The notes under the pieces were generated by a model. That model saw nothing but the letters and a program-made list of their open reading frames with translations, searched no databases and was not told where the DNA came from. Positions 8,565 to 17,074 of a stretch of 64,000 nt of DNA are shown one piece after another. Within the stretch, counting starts at the first letter, position 1, and each line of letters opens with the position of its first letter. The stretch comes from Pseudolabrys sp. Root1462. GTDB taxonomy: Bacteria > Pseudomonadota > Alphaproteobacteria > Rhizobiales > Xanthobacteraceae. Position numbers and translations under genes: made by a program. The stretch lies in the NCBI RefSeq assembly GCF_001426945.1, contig NZ_LMFS01000004.1:206632-270631 (forward strand), read 5' to 3'.

Positions 8565-9152
8565 TCACTCGGCTTTGATCAACCCTTTGCGCAGGTCTTC
8601 AAGGCGCTGCTGATAGCCCTCGCCGTTTCCATAGTCGTCAAACATGGCGTAGCGCGCGTGCGTGCCGATGACGCGGCGCGCATGCTTGATCGGACACCAA
8701 TACTGCTCGGTGCGCGCCGCGATCTCACGAATATAGGCGATGAGGCCGTTGGCATAGGAGCAATAGGCGCAATTGAGTTTTTCGAGCGCGTTGAGATAGG
8801 CCAGATGGTGCCGATCGAAGACCAGGTAATCGGAGCGCTTCACCTTGGCGATGCCGTAAACCGGAAAGCACACCGCTTGATAGGCCGAGACGAACAGGTC
8901 GAGCAGCATGAACGGCACGATGCCGGCATAGATCACCGGCGCGGTCAGAATAACCAGCGGATTGGCGCCCAGCACATAGGGCAGCAGCTTCTGCCGCAGT
9001 TCGCGATGGCGGCGCAGCAGTTCTTCCTCGAAAGCAACCCGGCCATGTTCGAGGCCGTAGCGAAGCTCGGCGCCGCGCTTGGCGAGCTCGGCGTCAAGCT
9101 GGGCCTCGAGCGCCCGAATCTTGGCGCTCAACTCATTGATCGTGGGATTCAT
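8565..9152 (-). CDS. hypothetical protein with central hydrophobic segment
   Basis: 195 residues from the ATG at 9152 (MNPTINELSAKIRALEAQL). The N-terminal 60 residues are a predicted amphipathic helix or coiled coil, followed by a strongly hydrophobic stretch (GANPLVILTAPVIYAGIVPF, about residues 65-90) and a cysteine-containing C-terminal part with LNCAYCSYANG and YWCPIKHARR, which could hold a metal. No enzyme motif is recognised. Terminal YGNGEGYQQRLEDLRKG is charged. It lies downstream of the hydroxyisobutyrate-dehydrogenase-like gene on the same strand with a gap of about 90 bases, so they could be co-transcribed. Function unknown. Confidence 0.75.
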   Translation of the reverse strand: MNPTINELSAKIRALEAQLDAELAKRGAELRYGLEHGRVAFEEELLRRHRELRQKLLPYVLGANPLVILTAPVIYAGIVPFMLLDLFVSAYQAVCFPVYGIAKVKRSDYLVFDRHHLAYLNALEKLNCAYCSYANGLIAYIREIAARTEQYWCPIKHARRVIGTHARYAMFDDYGNGEGYQQRLEDLRKGLIKAE

Positions 9153-9243
9153 TGACGCGCCCCAGCCGGACACCGGATGACGTCCGCGGCAGGCAGCATG
9201 GACCGGCATGGGGCCGAATGACAGGCAATTCGCCCGTCGCAAT

Positions 9244-10200
9244 CTACTCCAGCCCGGTGCCGACCTTGACGTTCTCCGGCTCGAGCTTCATGCCCGCCGC
9301 GAGCGCCATGGTTTCCATTAGCGCGGCAAAATCCCCCTGCAAATAGGCTTCGGGGTCCTTCTGCAAGGTGGCGGCGCCGAAATGCGTTTGCAGCACCTCG
9401 CGCGTCGCCGCCGTCACCGGCATCGGCACATCGAATTCGCGGCCGAGTTCGAGGCCCAGATCGAGATCCTTGCGCAGCAGTTCGGGCGTGAAGGTGGTGG
9501 TCCAGTCGAGATTGACCAGCGCCGGCGACTTGTACCGCGTGAACATCGAACCCATGACGCCGTTGTTCATGAAGGCAAGGAAGGCATGGCGCGGCACGCC
9601 CATCTTGTTGGCGAGCAGCGTGATCTCGATCAGGTTCTCGATGACGACGCCGAGCATGACGTTGTGCGCGATCTTGCAGACGCGCGCCAGATCGCCCTCG
9701 CCGACATAAGCAACGCCCTGCGGCGCGATGATCTGCAGCAGCGGCGTCACCGCTTTCGATGAGTCCTCGTCTCCCGACACCACGGTCGACAGCTTGCCCG
9801 CCTTGATCACCTTGGCATTGCCCGACACCGGCGCGCAGATGTAGTCGGCGCCGGCCTCGACCAGCTTGCGGCGGACCACGGCGGAATCTTCAATGGAGAT
9901 GGTCGAGCAATCGACCACGATCTTCGGCGCCTTGCCGCCGCCGGCGAGCACGCCGTTCGGACCGAAATAAACTTCGTCGAGATCCTTGCCGGTGGAGACG
10001 ATCGAGAACACGACATCGAGACCGGCGAGATCGGACAAGTTATCGGCGATCTTGCCGCCGCTCTTGGCGAGCGGCTCGGCCTTGGATCGCGTCCGGTTCC
10101 AGACGGTGACATCGTGCCCCGCCTTGAGCAGGCGCTCGGCCATCGGCGCACCCATGCGCCCGGCGCCGATCCAGCCGATCTTCTGTGTATTCTTGGACAT
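9244..10200 (-). CDS. NAD(P)-dependent 3-hydroxyisobutyrate dehydrogenase-like oxidoreductase
   Basis: 318 residues of the beta-hydroxyacid dehydrogenase family. N-terminal Rossmann motif IGWIGAGRMGAPMAERL binds the nucleotide, substrate-loop residues appear in CAPVSGN, and the catalytic lysine lies in CKIAHNVMLG, all in canonical positions. Such enzymes oxidise 3-hydroxy acids (3-hydroxyisobutyrate, tartronate semialdehyde, glycolaldehyde derivatives) to semialdehydes. Start ATG at 10200 follows GGAGG on the minus strand. It is divergent from the molybdenum hydroxylase gene at 10415 across a 214-base gap. The exact substrate is not determinable. Confidence 0.88.
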   Translation of the reverse strand: MSKNTQKIGWIGAGRMGAPMAERLLKAGHDVTVWNRTRSKAEPLAKSGGKIADNLSDLAGLDVVFSIVSTGKDLDEVYFGPNGVLAGGGKAPKIVVDCSTISIEDSAVVRRKLVEAGADYICAPVSGNAKVIKAGKLSTVVSGDEDSSKAVTPLLQIIAPQGVAYVGEGDLARVCKIAHNVMLGVVIENLIEITLLANKMGVPRHAFLAFMNNGVMGSMFTRYKSPALVNLDWTTTFTPELLRKDLDLGLELGREFDVPMPVTAATREVLQTHFGAATLQKDPEAYLQGDFAALMETMALAAGMKLEPENVKVGTGLE

Positions 10201-10414
10201 TCCAACCGCCTCCCTGACATGCCGTGTCGCGTTGACCGCGCCGACTTTCTATCCCCTTTCGCATAGCCGTTCCGCGTTCGCCGCGCCAGAGGTGGGCAAC
10301 GGGTGCAACAGCGCACAATTGCCTGCTATGAACGCTCCGCCGCGGCCGCGCATCTTGCCCACCGGCAGTGGGTTCGACCGCAGCGGCCGATCAGAAGAGA
10401 CAAGGAAGCGCGCC

Positions 10415-12736
10415 ATGACCGTGACCATTCCCGCCCGCAGCAAATCCGAGCCGCGCGTCGAGGACGATGCTCTGGTGCGCGGCGCCGGCCGCTTCATGGA
10501 TGACCCGCGCCTGCCCGGTCAGACCTATGCCGCCTTCGTGCGCTCGCCGCATGCCCATGCGCGCGTGCTCACGGTGAACACGGACGCTGCGCTCAAGGCC
10601 AAGGGCGTGCTTGCCGTATTGACCGCCGCCGACATCAAGACCGCCGGCGTCGGCAGCCTGACGCGGCACAATCCTCTTGTCGGACGCGGCGGCGTCAAGC
10701 TGGTGACGCCGTTCCGTCCGGCGCTGGCGGGCGACAAGGTGATGCATGGCGGCGATCCGGTCGCTCTGGTGGTGGCGGAGACGCACGCGCTGGCGCTCGA
10801 CGCCGCCGATCTGGTCGACGTCGCGTACGAAGAACTGACGCCGGTCGTCGATCTCAATCAGGCGATGAAAGCCGCGACGGTGCTGTATGACGATGCGCCC
10901 GGCAATGTCGCGATCGACTGGCCGGGCATGACGGAGGACAAGGCCAATGAAGCCGAGGTCGACCGGCTGATCGCCGCCGCCGCGCATGTCGCCAAAGTCA
11001 CCGTTACCAACCAGCGCATGGTCGTTGCCTCGATGGAGACGCGCGGCGCCACCGGCGTCTACGACAAGAGTGCCGATCATTATACGCTCTACGCCAGTTC
11101 GCAGGGCGCCGACACGCTGCGCGGCATGGCGGCCTCGATCATGGGCGTGCCGAACGACAAGCTGCGCGTCATCACCCAGGATGTCGGCGGCGCCTTCGGC
11201 ATGAAGACGCCGGTCTATCCGGAATACATCGCGGTGCTGGTGGCGGCGAAGAAGCTGGGCCGCCCGGTGCACTGGATGTCGACGCGTTCCGAGGCTTTCG
11301 TCACCGACACGCAGGCGCGCGACACCGTCACCCATGTCGAACTCGCCTGCGACGGCAACGGCAGGTTCACGGCGCTGCGCGTGCGCCACCTGTGCAATCA
11401 GGGCGCCTATGTCTCCAATGCCGGCGTGCAGATCAACACCGTGAATTTCTGGCGCTGCCTGCCGGCGATGTACGACATTCCGAAGATGGATGTGTCGGTC
11501 GCCTGTTACTTCACCAACACGTTGCCGATCGGCCCGTATCGCGGCGCCGGCCGGCCGGAAGCCAACTACGCGCTGGAGCGCGCGGTGGAGGAAGCGGCGA
11601 GGCTTCTGAAGATGGACCCGGCGCGGCTGCGCAGGAAGAACCTGATCCCGGCGAAAGCGATGCCGTTCAAGACGCCGATCCAGACTTACGATTCCGGCGA
11701 CTTCCCCGCCATCGTGGAGAAGGCGCTCAAGCTCGCCGACTACGACGGCTTCGTCAGGCGCAAGCGCGAGGCGCAAAAGCGCAAGAAGCTGCGCGGCATC
11801 GGCATTTCCTGCATGCTCGAACATGCCGGTTCGATGCCGACGGAGACGGCGTCGGTGAGCTTTCCCGGGGGCGACAAGGTGATCGTCGGCTGCAACGTGC
11901 AATCGACCGGACAGAGCCACGCCACCGTGTTCAGCCGCCTGCTGGCGACCAGACTCGGCATCGATGCGAAGGCGGTCGAACATCGTCACGGCGACACCGA
12001 TCTCGGTCTCACCGGCTTCGCCTCTGTCGGCTCGCGCTCGGCGATGTGCGCCGGTTCGGCGATCCTCGTCACCGCCGACCTGATGCTGGAGAAGGCATCG
12101 AAGATCGCCGCCGCGGCGCTGGAAGCGGCCGACAGCGACATCCAGTATCGCGACGGCCGTTTCGAGGTGGTCGGCACTGACCGGCGCATCTCGCTGTTTG
12201 AAACCGCGCAGCGCGCGCAGGCGATGGGCGAGAGCCTCGACACCAAGGGCAAGGCGGAAGCGCCGCTGACCTTCCCCAATGGCTGTCACATCGCCGAAGT
12301 CGAGATCGATCCCGACACCGGACATTTCGACATCGTCACCTACACCGCGGTCGACGACTGCGGCAACGTCCTCGATCAGGCCGTCGTCGAGGGCCAGGTG
12401 CAGGGCTCAATCGCCAATGGTCTCGGCCAAGCGCTGACGGAGAATGCGGTGTACGATTCAGCCAGCGGCCAGCTCGTCACCGGCTCGTTCATGGATTACG
12501 GCATGCCGCGCGCCCACGACATGCCGCTCGAACTGCGCGAGGCGACGCATGCAGTGCCGGCCACCACCAACCCGCTCGGCGTCAAGGGCACCGGCGAAGC
12601 CGGCACCACGGCGGCAATTGCCGCAGTGATGAACGCGATTTCCAATGCGGTGCCGAACGGCGCCGCCGATCACATGGACATGCCGGCGACGCCGGCCAAG
12701 GTGTGGGCAGCGGTCCAGAAGGGGATGGGGAAGTAG
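10415..12736 (+). CDS. xanthine dehydrogenase/CoxL-family molybdopterin-binding subunit
   Basis: 773 residues, length of a complete large subunit of the molybdenum hydroxylase family. Start ATG at 10415 is set by AAGGA eight bases upstream; a longer open frame to 9986 has no support. Domain a/b1 begins RVEDDALVRGAGRFMDD; molybdopterin-contact motifs are GGAFGMKTPV, GPYRGAGRPEA and the C-terminal GTGEAGTTAA with the catalytic Glu. The CoxL-specific AYRCSFR loop is absent, so it is not a form I CO dehydrogenase. It hydroxylates a carbon centre next to N or C=O, substrate unknown. No [2Fe-2S] or FAD partner lies beside it, unlike most family members. Confidence 0.9.
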   Translation: MTVTIPARSKSEPRVEDDALVRGAGRFMDDPRLPGQTYAAFVRSPHAHARVLTVNTDAALKAKGVLAVLTAADIKTAGVGSLTRHNPLVGRGGVKLVTPFRPALAGDKVMHGGDPVALVVAETHALALDAADLVDVAYEELTPVVDLNQAMKAATVLYDDAPGNVAIDWPGMTEDKANEAEVDRLIAAAAHVAKVTVTNQRMVVASMETRGATGVYDKSADHYTLYASSQGADTLRGMAASIMGVPNDKLRVITQDVGGAFGMKTPVYPEYIAVLVAAKKLGRPVHWMSTRSEAFVTDTQARDTVTHVELACDGNGRFTALRVRHLCNQGAYVSNAGVQINTVNFWRCLPAMYDIPKMDVSVACYFTNTLPIGPYRGAGRPEANYALERAVEEAARLLKMDPARLRRKNLIPAKAMPFKTPIQTYDSGDFPAIVEKALKLADYDGFVRRKREAQKRKKLRGIGISCMLEHAGSMPTETASVSFPGGDKVIVGCNVQSTGQSHATVFSRLLATRLGIDAKAVEHRHGDTDLGLTGFASVGSRSAMCAGSAILVTADLMLEKASKIAAAALEAADSDIQYRDGRFEVVGTDRRISLFETAQRAQAMGESLDTKGKAEAPLTFPNGCHIAEVEIDPDTGHFDIVTYTAVDDCGNVLDQAVVEGQVQGSIANGLGQALTENAVYDSASGQLVTGSFMDYGMPRAHDMPLELREATHAVPATTNPLGVKGTGEAGTTAAIAAVMNAISNAVPNGAADHMDMPATPAKVWAAVQKGMGK

Positions 12737-12770
12737 TTTCCCCGTTGTCCCCGCGAAGGCGGCATTGAGC

Positions 12771-12897
12771 GTCGTCCCCGCGCAGGCGGGGACCCATAAC
12801 CCCTGCGCTCGTTGATGAGCACCGCGGAAGAAAGTAACGATGACATCGCTGACGACTTCTGCTGCGGCGTATGGGTCCCCGCCTGCGCGGGGACGAC
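12771..12897. repeat. 127-bp MITE-like element with perfect 28-bp inverted ends
   Basis: Arms at 12771-12798 and 12870-12897 are exact reverse complements over 28 bases, each itself a small palindrome around CCCCGC..GCGGGG. The 71-base centre encodes nothing. This matches the form of a repeat seen many times per genome in Bradyrhizobium-type genomes. It lies between the convergent Mo-hydroxylase and SSADH genes. A degraded partial arm (TTGTCCCCGCGAAGGCGG) precedes it near 12745. No target-site duplication is obvious to me. Confidence 0.85.
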
Positions 12898-12906
12898 AGA
12901 AATGAA

Positions 12907-12934
12907 AAACGGCCGGGCATGAGCCCGGCCGTTT
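12907..12934. terminator. bidirectional intrinsic terminator
   Basis: 12-bp stem AAACGGCCGGGC / GCCCGGCCGTTT with a four-base loop, between convergent genes. On the minus strand it is followed by T5, so it is strongest for the SSADH transcript; on the plus strand the T tract is interrupted (TTTGCGTTT). Confidence 0.8.
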
Positions 12935-12974
12935 GCGTTTGAAGCGCTGGATCGTCCGCCTGCGCGGACGATGA

Positions 12975-14402
12975 CTAAGCCTGCGAGATAAACTTCGTGT
13001 TCAGATAAGCCTGCAGGCCTTCGATGCCGCCTTCCGAGCCGTAGCCGGAATCCTTGACGCCGCCGAACGGCGTTTCCGGCGTCGACACCGCCACCGAGTT
13101 GATGCCGACCATGCCGGCCTGGATGGCGTCGCCGACGGCGTTGGCGGTCGCCGACGAATTGGTGAAGGCGTAGGAAGCCAGACCGAACGGCAGCGAGTTG
13201 GCGCGCTCGATCACCTCGTCGAAGGTCTTGAACGAAACGATCGGCGCCAGCGGCCCGAACGGCTCCTCAGTCATGATCTTGGAGTCGTCCGGAATGTCGG
13301 TGATCACGGTCGGCTCGAAGAAGAATCCCTGATTGCCATGGCGGTTGCCGCCGGCCGCGATCTTGCCGCCGCGCGCCTTGGCGTCGTTGACGAACGACTC
13401 CATCGCATCGAGGCGGCGCGGATTGGCGACCGGGCCCATCTTGGTATCCTTGTCGAGGCCGTCGCCCAGCGTCAGGCCCTTGGCGTATTCGACGAAACGC
13501 TCGACGAACTTGCTGTAGTTCTTTTCCTGCACGTAGAAGCGCGTCGGCGAAATGCAGACCTGACCGGCGTTGCGATATTTGAATGCGGCGATGGTGTCGG
13601 CGGCCTTGATCGGATCGGCGTCATCGAACACCAGCACCGGCGAGTGACCGCCGAGCTCCATGGTGGCTCGCTTCATGCCGCGCGCGGCCAGCGCCGCCAG
13701 ATGTTTGCCGACCGGCACCGAGCCGGTGAACGACACCTTCTTGACGATGTCGGAAGGAATGATGTGCTCCGACACTTCAGCCGGCACGCCGAACACGAGA
13801 TTGAGCACGCCCGCCGGTACGCCGGCGTCGGCGAAGCACTTCACCAACTCGACGGCGCCGCCCGGCACTTCTTCCGAAGCCTTGATGATCAGCGAGCAGC
13901 CGGCCGCCAGCGCGCCGGCGATCTTGCGGATCGGTGTGAGCGTCGGGAAATTCCACGGCGTGAAAGCGGCGGCAACGCCGACCGGCTCCTGCAGCACGAT
14001 CTGTCGGATGCCCTTCATGCGGCCCGGCACGATGCGGCCATAGGCGCGACGGCCTTCCTCGGCATACCAGTCGGTAATGTCGGCCGAGGTCATCACCTCG
14101 ATCCGCGATTCCGGAAACGGCTTGCCCTGCTCCTGGGTCTGAACGCGCGCGATGTGATCGGCGCGCTCGCGCATCAGATTGGCGGCTTTGCGCAGGATGT
14201 TGGAGCGGTCATAGGCCGAAGTCCTGCTCCAGGTTTTGAACGCCTTGTCGGCGGCGGCCAGTGCGTGATCGAGATCCGCCTTCGACGCATGCGGCAGCTT
14301 GCCGAGTACCTTGCCCGTCGCCGGATTGATGACGTCTTCGCTCTTGCGGTTTTCGGCGCCCAGCCACTGCCCATCGATGTAAAGCTTGAGATCGGTATAC
14401 AT
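12975..14402 (-). CDS. gabD: NAD(P)-dependent succinate-semialdehyde dehydrogenase-type aldehyde dehydrogenase
   Basis: 475 residues, from the ATG at 14402 (the frame stays open upstream into the crotonase gene but that part is shadow). Aldehyde dehydrogenase superfamily: NAD-site FTPWNFPTLTPIRKIAGAL, catalytic Glu in TMELGGHSP, catalytic Cys in NAGQVCISPTRF, and the C-terminal PFGGVKDSGYGSEGG. The sequence opening LYIDGQWL and overall layout fit succinate-semialdehyde dehydrogenase (GabD) family members, which oxidise succinate semialdehyde to succinate. Related enzymes act on glutarate semialdehyde or other short semialdehydes, so the substrate is probable rather than certain. It lies about 160 bases downstream of the crotonase-fold gene on the same strand. 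Confidence 0.85.
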   Translation of the reverse strand: MYTDLKLYIDGQWLGAENRKSEDVINPATGKVLGKLPHASKADLDHALAAADKAFKTWSRTSAYDRSNILRKAANLMRERADHIARVQTQEQGKPFPESRIEVMTSADITDWYAEEGRRAYGRIVPGRMKGIRQIVLQEPVGVAAAFTPWNFPTLTPIRKIAGALAAGCSLIIKASEEVPGGAVELVKCFADAGVPAGVLNLVFGVPAEVSEHIIPSDIVKKVSFTGSVPVGKHLAALAARGMKRATMELGGHSPVLVFDDADPIKAADTIAAFKYRNAGQVCISPTRFYVQEKNYSKFVERFVEYAKGLTLGDGLDKDTKMGPVANPRRLDAMESFVNDAKARGGKIAAGGNRHGNQGFFFEPTVITDIPDDSKIMTEEPFGPLAPIVSFKTFDEVIERANSLPFGLASYAFTNSSATANAVGDAIQAGMVGINSVAVSTPETPFGGVKDSGYGSEGGIEGLQAYLNTKFISQA

Positions 14403-14563
14403 GCGAACCTCGTCGTTTTCGGTGACTGAGAAAATCTCGTGGCGTGCCTTAGCACTTTCAACCCCGACCGGCCACAGGGCCGGTCCGCCGCACCCTCGTT
14501 GATGCAGCGCAGCATCCGGGGCCGCGAACGATAATTCGCGCGGCGCTTCAGGAGCGGACGAAC

Positions 14564-15364
14564 TCAGGAGCCCGTGAATTTGGGCTTGCGCTTTTCCATG
14601 AAGGCCTGCCGGCCCTCGATATAGTCCTTGGACGCAAAGCAGGCCTGCACCATGGCCTCGGCTTTCGCCATGTCGCGGTCGGGCGCGTCCTTCAGCACTT
14701 CGCCGACGATGAACTTGATCGAGTCGACGGTCAGCGGCGCATTGCCGGCGATGGTGTCGGCATAGTTCTGGACGTAGCTTTCGAGCTCGCCGTCCGGCAG
14801 CACGCGGTTGACGAGGCCCATCTCCTTGGCCTCCTGCGCGGTGAATTGCCGCGCGGTGTAGAAAATTTCCTTGGCGTAGGACGGGCCGACGACATCGACC
14901 AGCTTCTTCACGCCGGAATAACGATAGCCGAGCGACAGCTTGGCGGCCGGTACGGCGAATTTCGAACCCTCGGTGCAGATGCGCATGTCGCAGGCCAGCG
15001 CCAGACCGACCCCGCCGCCGATGCAATAGCCGCGGATCATGGCGATGGTCGGCTTGGGGAAATTGTAGAAAGCGCCGTAGGCGCGATCGACCGCTTCGTT
15101 GTAGCGGTCGGACGCCGCCTTGCTGGCGCGCTCGTCGGCGAACTTGGAGATGTCGGCGCCCGAGACGAAGGCCTTGCCGCCGGCGCCGGTAACGACGACG
15201 ACGCGAATGTTGTTGTCGTTCTTGAACTCGTCGAGATAACCCTCGGCCGCTTCCCACATGTCGAGCGACACGGCGTTGTGCCGCTCGGGGTTGTTAAAGG
15301 TGAGATAGCCGACCTGGCCTTCCTTGCGGGACAGCATCTTGTCGGTCTTCACGGGCGCGTTCAT
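14564..15364 (-). CDS. enoyl-CoA hydratase/isomerase-family protein lacking the hydratase glutamates
   Basis: 266-residue crotonase-fold protein. The oxyanion-hole segments are intact (AFVSGADISKF and GYCIGGGVGLALACD), so it should bind an acyl-CoA. The two glutamates that activate water in classical hydratases are not where expected: the first position in GGGCEL of hydratases reads GGGVGL here, and the second segment reads VPAAKLSLGY instead of a PE-containing loop. The GIPAAKLGLGY-like pattern is common in family members annotated as enoyl-CoA hydratase but not assayed as such. It may be an isomerase, decarboxylase or hydrolase. Flanked by an SSADH-like and a CoA-transferase gene on the same strand. 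Confidence 0.85.
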   Translation of the reverse strand: MNAPVKTDKMLSRKEGQVGYLTFNNPERHNAVSLDMWEAAEGYLDEFKNDNNIRVVVVTGAGGKAFVSGADISKFADERASKAASDRYNEAVDRAYGAFYNFPKPTIAMIRGYCIGGGVGLALACDMRICTEGSKFAVPAAKLSLGYRYSGVKKLVDVVGPSYAKEIFYTARQFTAQEAKEMGLVNRVLPDGELESYVQNYADTIAGNAPLTVDSIKFIVGEVLKDAPDRDMAKAEAMVQACFASKDYIEGRQAFMEKRKPKFTGS

Positions 15365-15391
15365 TCGTTATCCTCTTGATCTCTGTGCTCT

Positions 15392-15498
15392 GTCATTCCG
15401 GGGCGCGAGCCCAGCGAGCGAACCCGGAATCCAGATATAAACTCGGTGTCCTTGTCCGGATTCCGGATTCGCCGCCTTCGGCCGCGGCCCGGAATGAC
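15392..15498. repeat. palindromic intergenic repeat
   Basis: Arms GTCATTCCGGG (15392-15402) and CCCGGAATGAC (15488-15498) enclose further nested complementary stretches (GGGGCGCGAGCC; TCCGGATTCCGGA). It fills the gap between the crotonase-fold gene and the CoA-transferase gene. Typical of alphaproteobacterial intergenic repeats. Confidence 0.7.
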
Positions 15499-15507
15499 GG
15501 GGTTGGG

Positions 15508-16701
15508 TTACACCGCCTTCGCGTCGTGAAGGGCGGTGATCTCGGCGTCGGCGAAGCCGAATTCCTTCAACACCTCGTCAGTGTGTTCCCCTTGCTTCGG
15601 CGGCGTCACTGCGACCTTGCTCGGGGTACGCGACAGCGCGAAGGGCTGGCCGACAAAGGTCTGCGTCTCGCCGTTCGGCTTCTTGCCGTCCCACGCCATC
15701 TTCAGATGCTTGACCTGCTCGTCGGCGAACACCTGATCGATCGAATAGATCGGCCCCGACGGCACGCCGGCTTTCTCGAACAGCGCGATCCATTCGGCGC
15801 TGGTCTTGTGCACGGTCTTCTCGGCGATCGCGGCGTTGACGGCCTTGCGATTCTTCGAGCGCAGGCTGTTGGTCTTGTAATCGGGATTGGCGATGAGCTC
15901 CTGCGCGTCGATGGCGTTGCACAACCTTTCCCAGATCACCTGGCCCGCGGCGGCGATGTTGATGTAGCCGTCGGCGGTCTGAAACACGCCGGTGGGAATC
16001 GTCGTCGGATGATCGTTGCCGGCCTGGCCGGCGACCTCATGCTGCTGCAGCCAACGCGCCGCCTGGAAGTCGAGCATGAAGATCTGCGCCTGCAGCAGCG
16101 AGGTGTTGACCCACTGGCCCTCCCCCGACACTTCGCGCTCGAGCAGCGCTGTCTGGATGCCGAGCGCACAGAACAGACCGGCGCAAAGATCGGCGACCGG
16201 AATGCCGACGCGCATCGGGCCGCGGCCCGGTTCGCCGGTGATCGACATCAGGCCGCCCATGCCCTGCGCGATCTGATCGAAGCCGGGGCGGTCGCGATAC
16301 GGACCGTCCTGGCCGAAGCCGGAGATGCTGGCGAGGATGATGCGCTTGTTCACCTTCTTCAGTGACTCGTAATCGATGCCCAAACGGTCCTTCACGTCGG
16401 GGCGGAAATTCTCGACCACGACATCCGCCTTCTCGACCAGGCGCTTGAAGGCCGCGAGGCCCTGCGGCGACTTGAGGTCGAGCGTCATCGAGCGCTTGTT
16501 GCGATGCAGGTTCTGAAAGTCGGCGTTCTCGCGCGGCCCGCCCGGGCCCTCACCTTTCTCCAGATGCGGCGGCGTCTCGATCTTGATGACGTTGGCGCCC
16601 CAGTCGGCGAGCTGCCGGACGCAAGTCGGGCCCGAACGTACCCGGGTAAGATCGAGGACGGTGAAACGAGAAAGGGCGGTAGAAGCCCGGGAAAACGGCA
16701 T
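15508..16701 (-). CDS. CaiB/BaiF family CoA transferase
   Basis: 397 residues of the family III CoA transferases (formyl-CoA transferase, CaiB, BaiF). These move CoA between carboxylic acids through a glutamyl/aspartyl anhydride. Visible: N-terminal VLDLTRVRSGPTCVRQLADWGA, and the catalytic Asp in RPGFDQIAQGMGGL near residue 170. Length is the family norm. It starts with ATG at 16701, with the long RhlE leader region upstream in divergent orientation. With the neighbouring crotonase-fold and semialdehyde dehydrogenase genes it suggests catabolism of a short CoA-activated acid, but no substrate can be assigned. Confidence 0.9.
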   Translation of the reverse strand: MPFSRASTALSRFTVLDLTRVRSGPTCVRQLADWGANVIKIETPPHLEKGEGPGGPRENADFQNLHRNKRSMTLDLKSPQGLAAFKRLVEKADVVVENFRPDVKDRLGIDYESLKKVNKRIILASISGFGQDGPYRDRPGFDQIAQGMGGLMSITGEPGRGPMRVGIPVADLCAGLFCALGIQTALLEREVSGEGQWVNTSLLQAQIFMLDFQAARWLQQHEVAGQAGNDHPTTIPTGVFQTADGYINIAAAGQVIWERLCNAIDAQELIANPDYKTNSLRSKNRKAVNAAIAEKTVHKTSAEWIALFEKAGVPSGPIYSIDQVFADEQVKHLKMAWDGKKPNGETQTFVGQPFALSRTPSKVAVTPPKQGEHTDEVLKEFGFADAEITALHDAKAV

Positions 16702-17074
16702 ATTTCAAGCTCCGGCGGTCAGAAACGTCATAAAACAGGCCCCCAGACCATCCCCGATCCAGCCCAGGATGTCTATTCGCAAGGGAATTGCCGCCGCCAG
16801 GCAGGGTTCCGTTCACGATCCGGACGGATATGACCGAAACACGCCTTGAAATGAACACGCGGCGCTGTCATATCAGCTTTGCGGATGAAGGCTCGATTCG
16901 AGCTCCGCGGGCTGCGTGCACGAATTTCATTCAAACCGATATTCGCCCCGCCTCTTCCGTCTCACACGAGACCCGACACGACAACCCTGGCAACGCGGGA
17001 TGTCACAAACCCCGCGATCCGCCGCGCGCACCACGCGTGCCCGGCCGTGTCGCCGCATTTAGAAAAGAGACCTT
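16702..17074 (+). promoter_or_regulatory. 373-bp divergent promoter region and presumed RhlE leader
   Basis: No gene is seen here. It contains an 8-bp inverted repeat GATATGAC (16827-16834) / GTCATATC (16867-16874) and a small hairpin GTCTC-ACAC-GAGAC just past 16960. DEAD-box helicase genes of the cold-shock type commonly have long structured leaders, so part of this stretch may be transcribed 5' UTR. No clear -35/-10 pair is claimed. Confidence 0.35.

Noticed and set aside
9986-10414. N-terminal extension of the molybdopterin subunit
   Set aside because: Antisense to the 3-hydroxyisobutyrate dehydrogenase-like gene and without Shine-Dalgarno; the ATG at 10415 has AAGGA at good spacing.
10415-12736. 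Aerobic CO dehydrogenase CoxL
   Set aside because: The diagnostic AYRCSFR active-site loop is not present; the loop reads GPYRGAGRPEA.
12771-12897. CRISPR-like repeat pair
   Set aside because: Only two arms, inverted relative to each other, with no further units or cas genes; it is a single palindromic element.
12975-15257. 760-codon reading of the aldehyde dehydrogenase frame
   Set aside because: The first 285 codons overlap the crotonase-fold gene in another frame and have no homology pattern; the dehydrogenase starts with its usual N-terminus at 14402.
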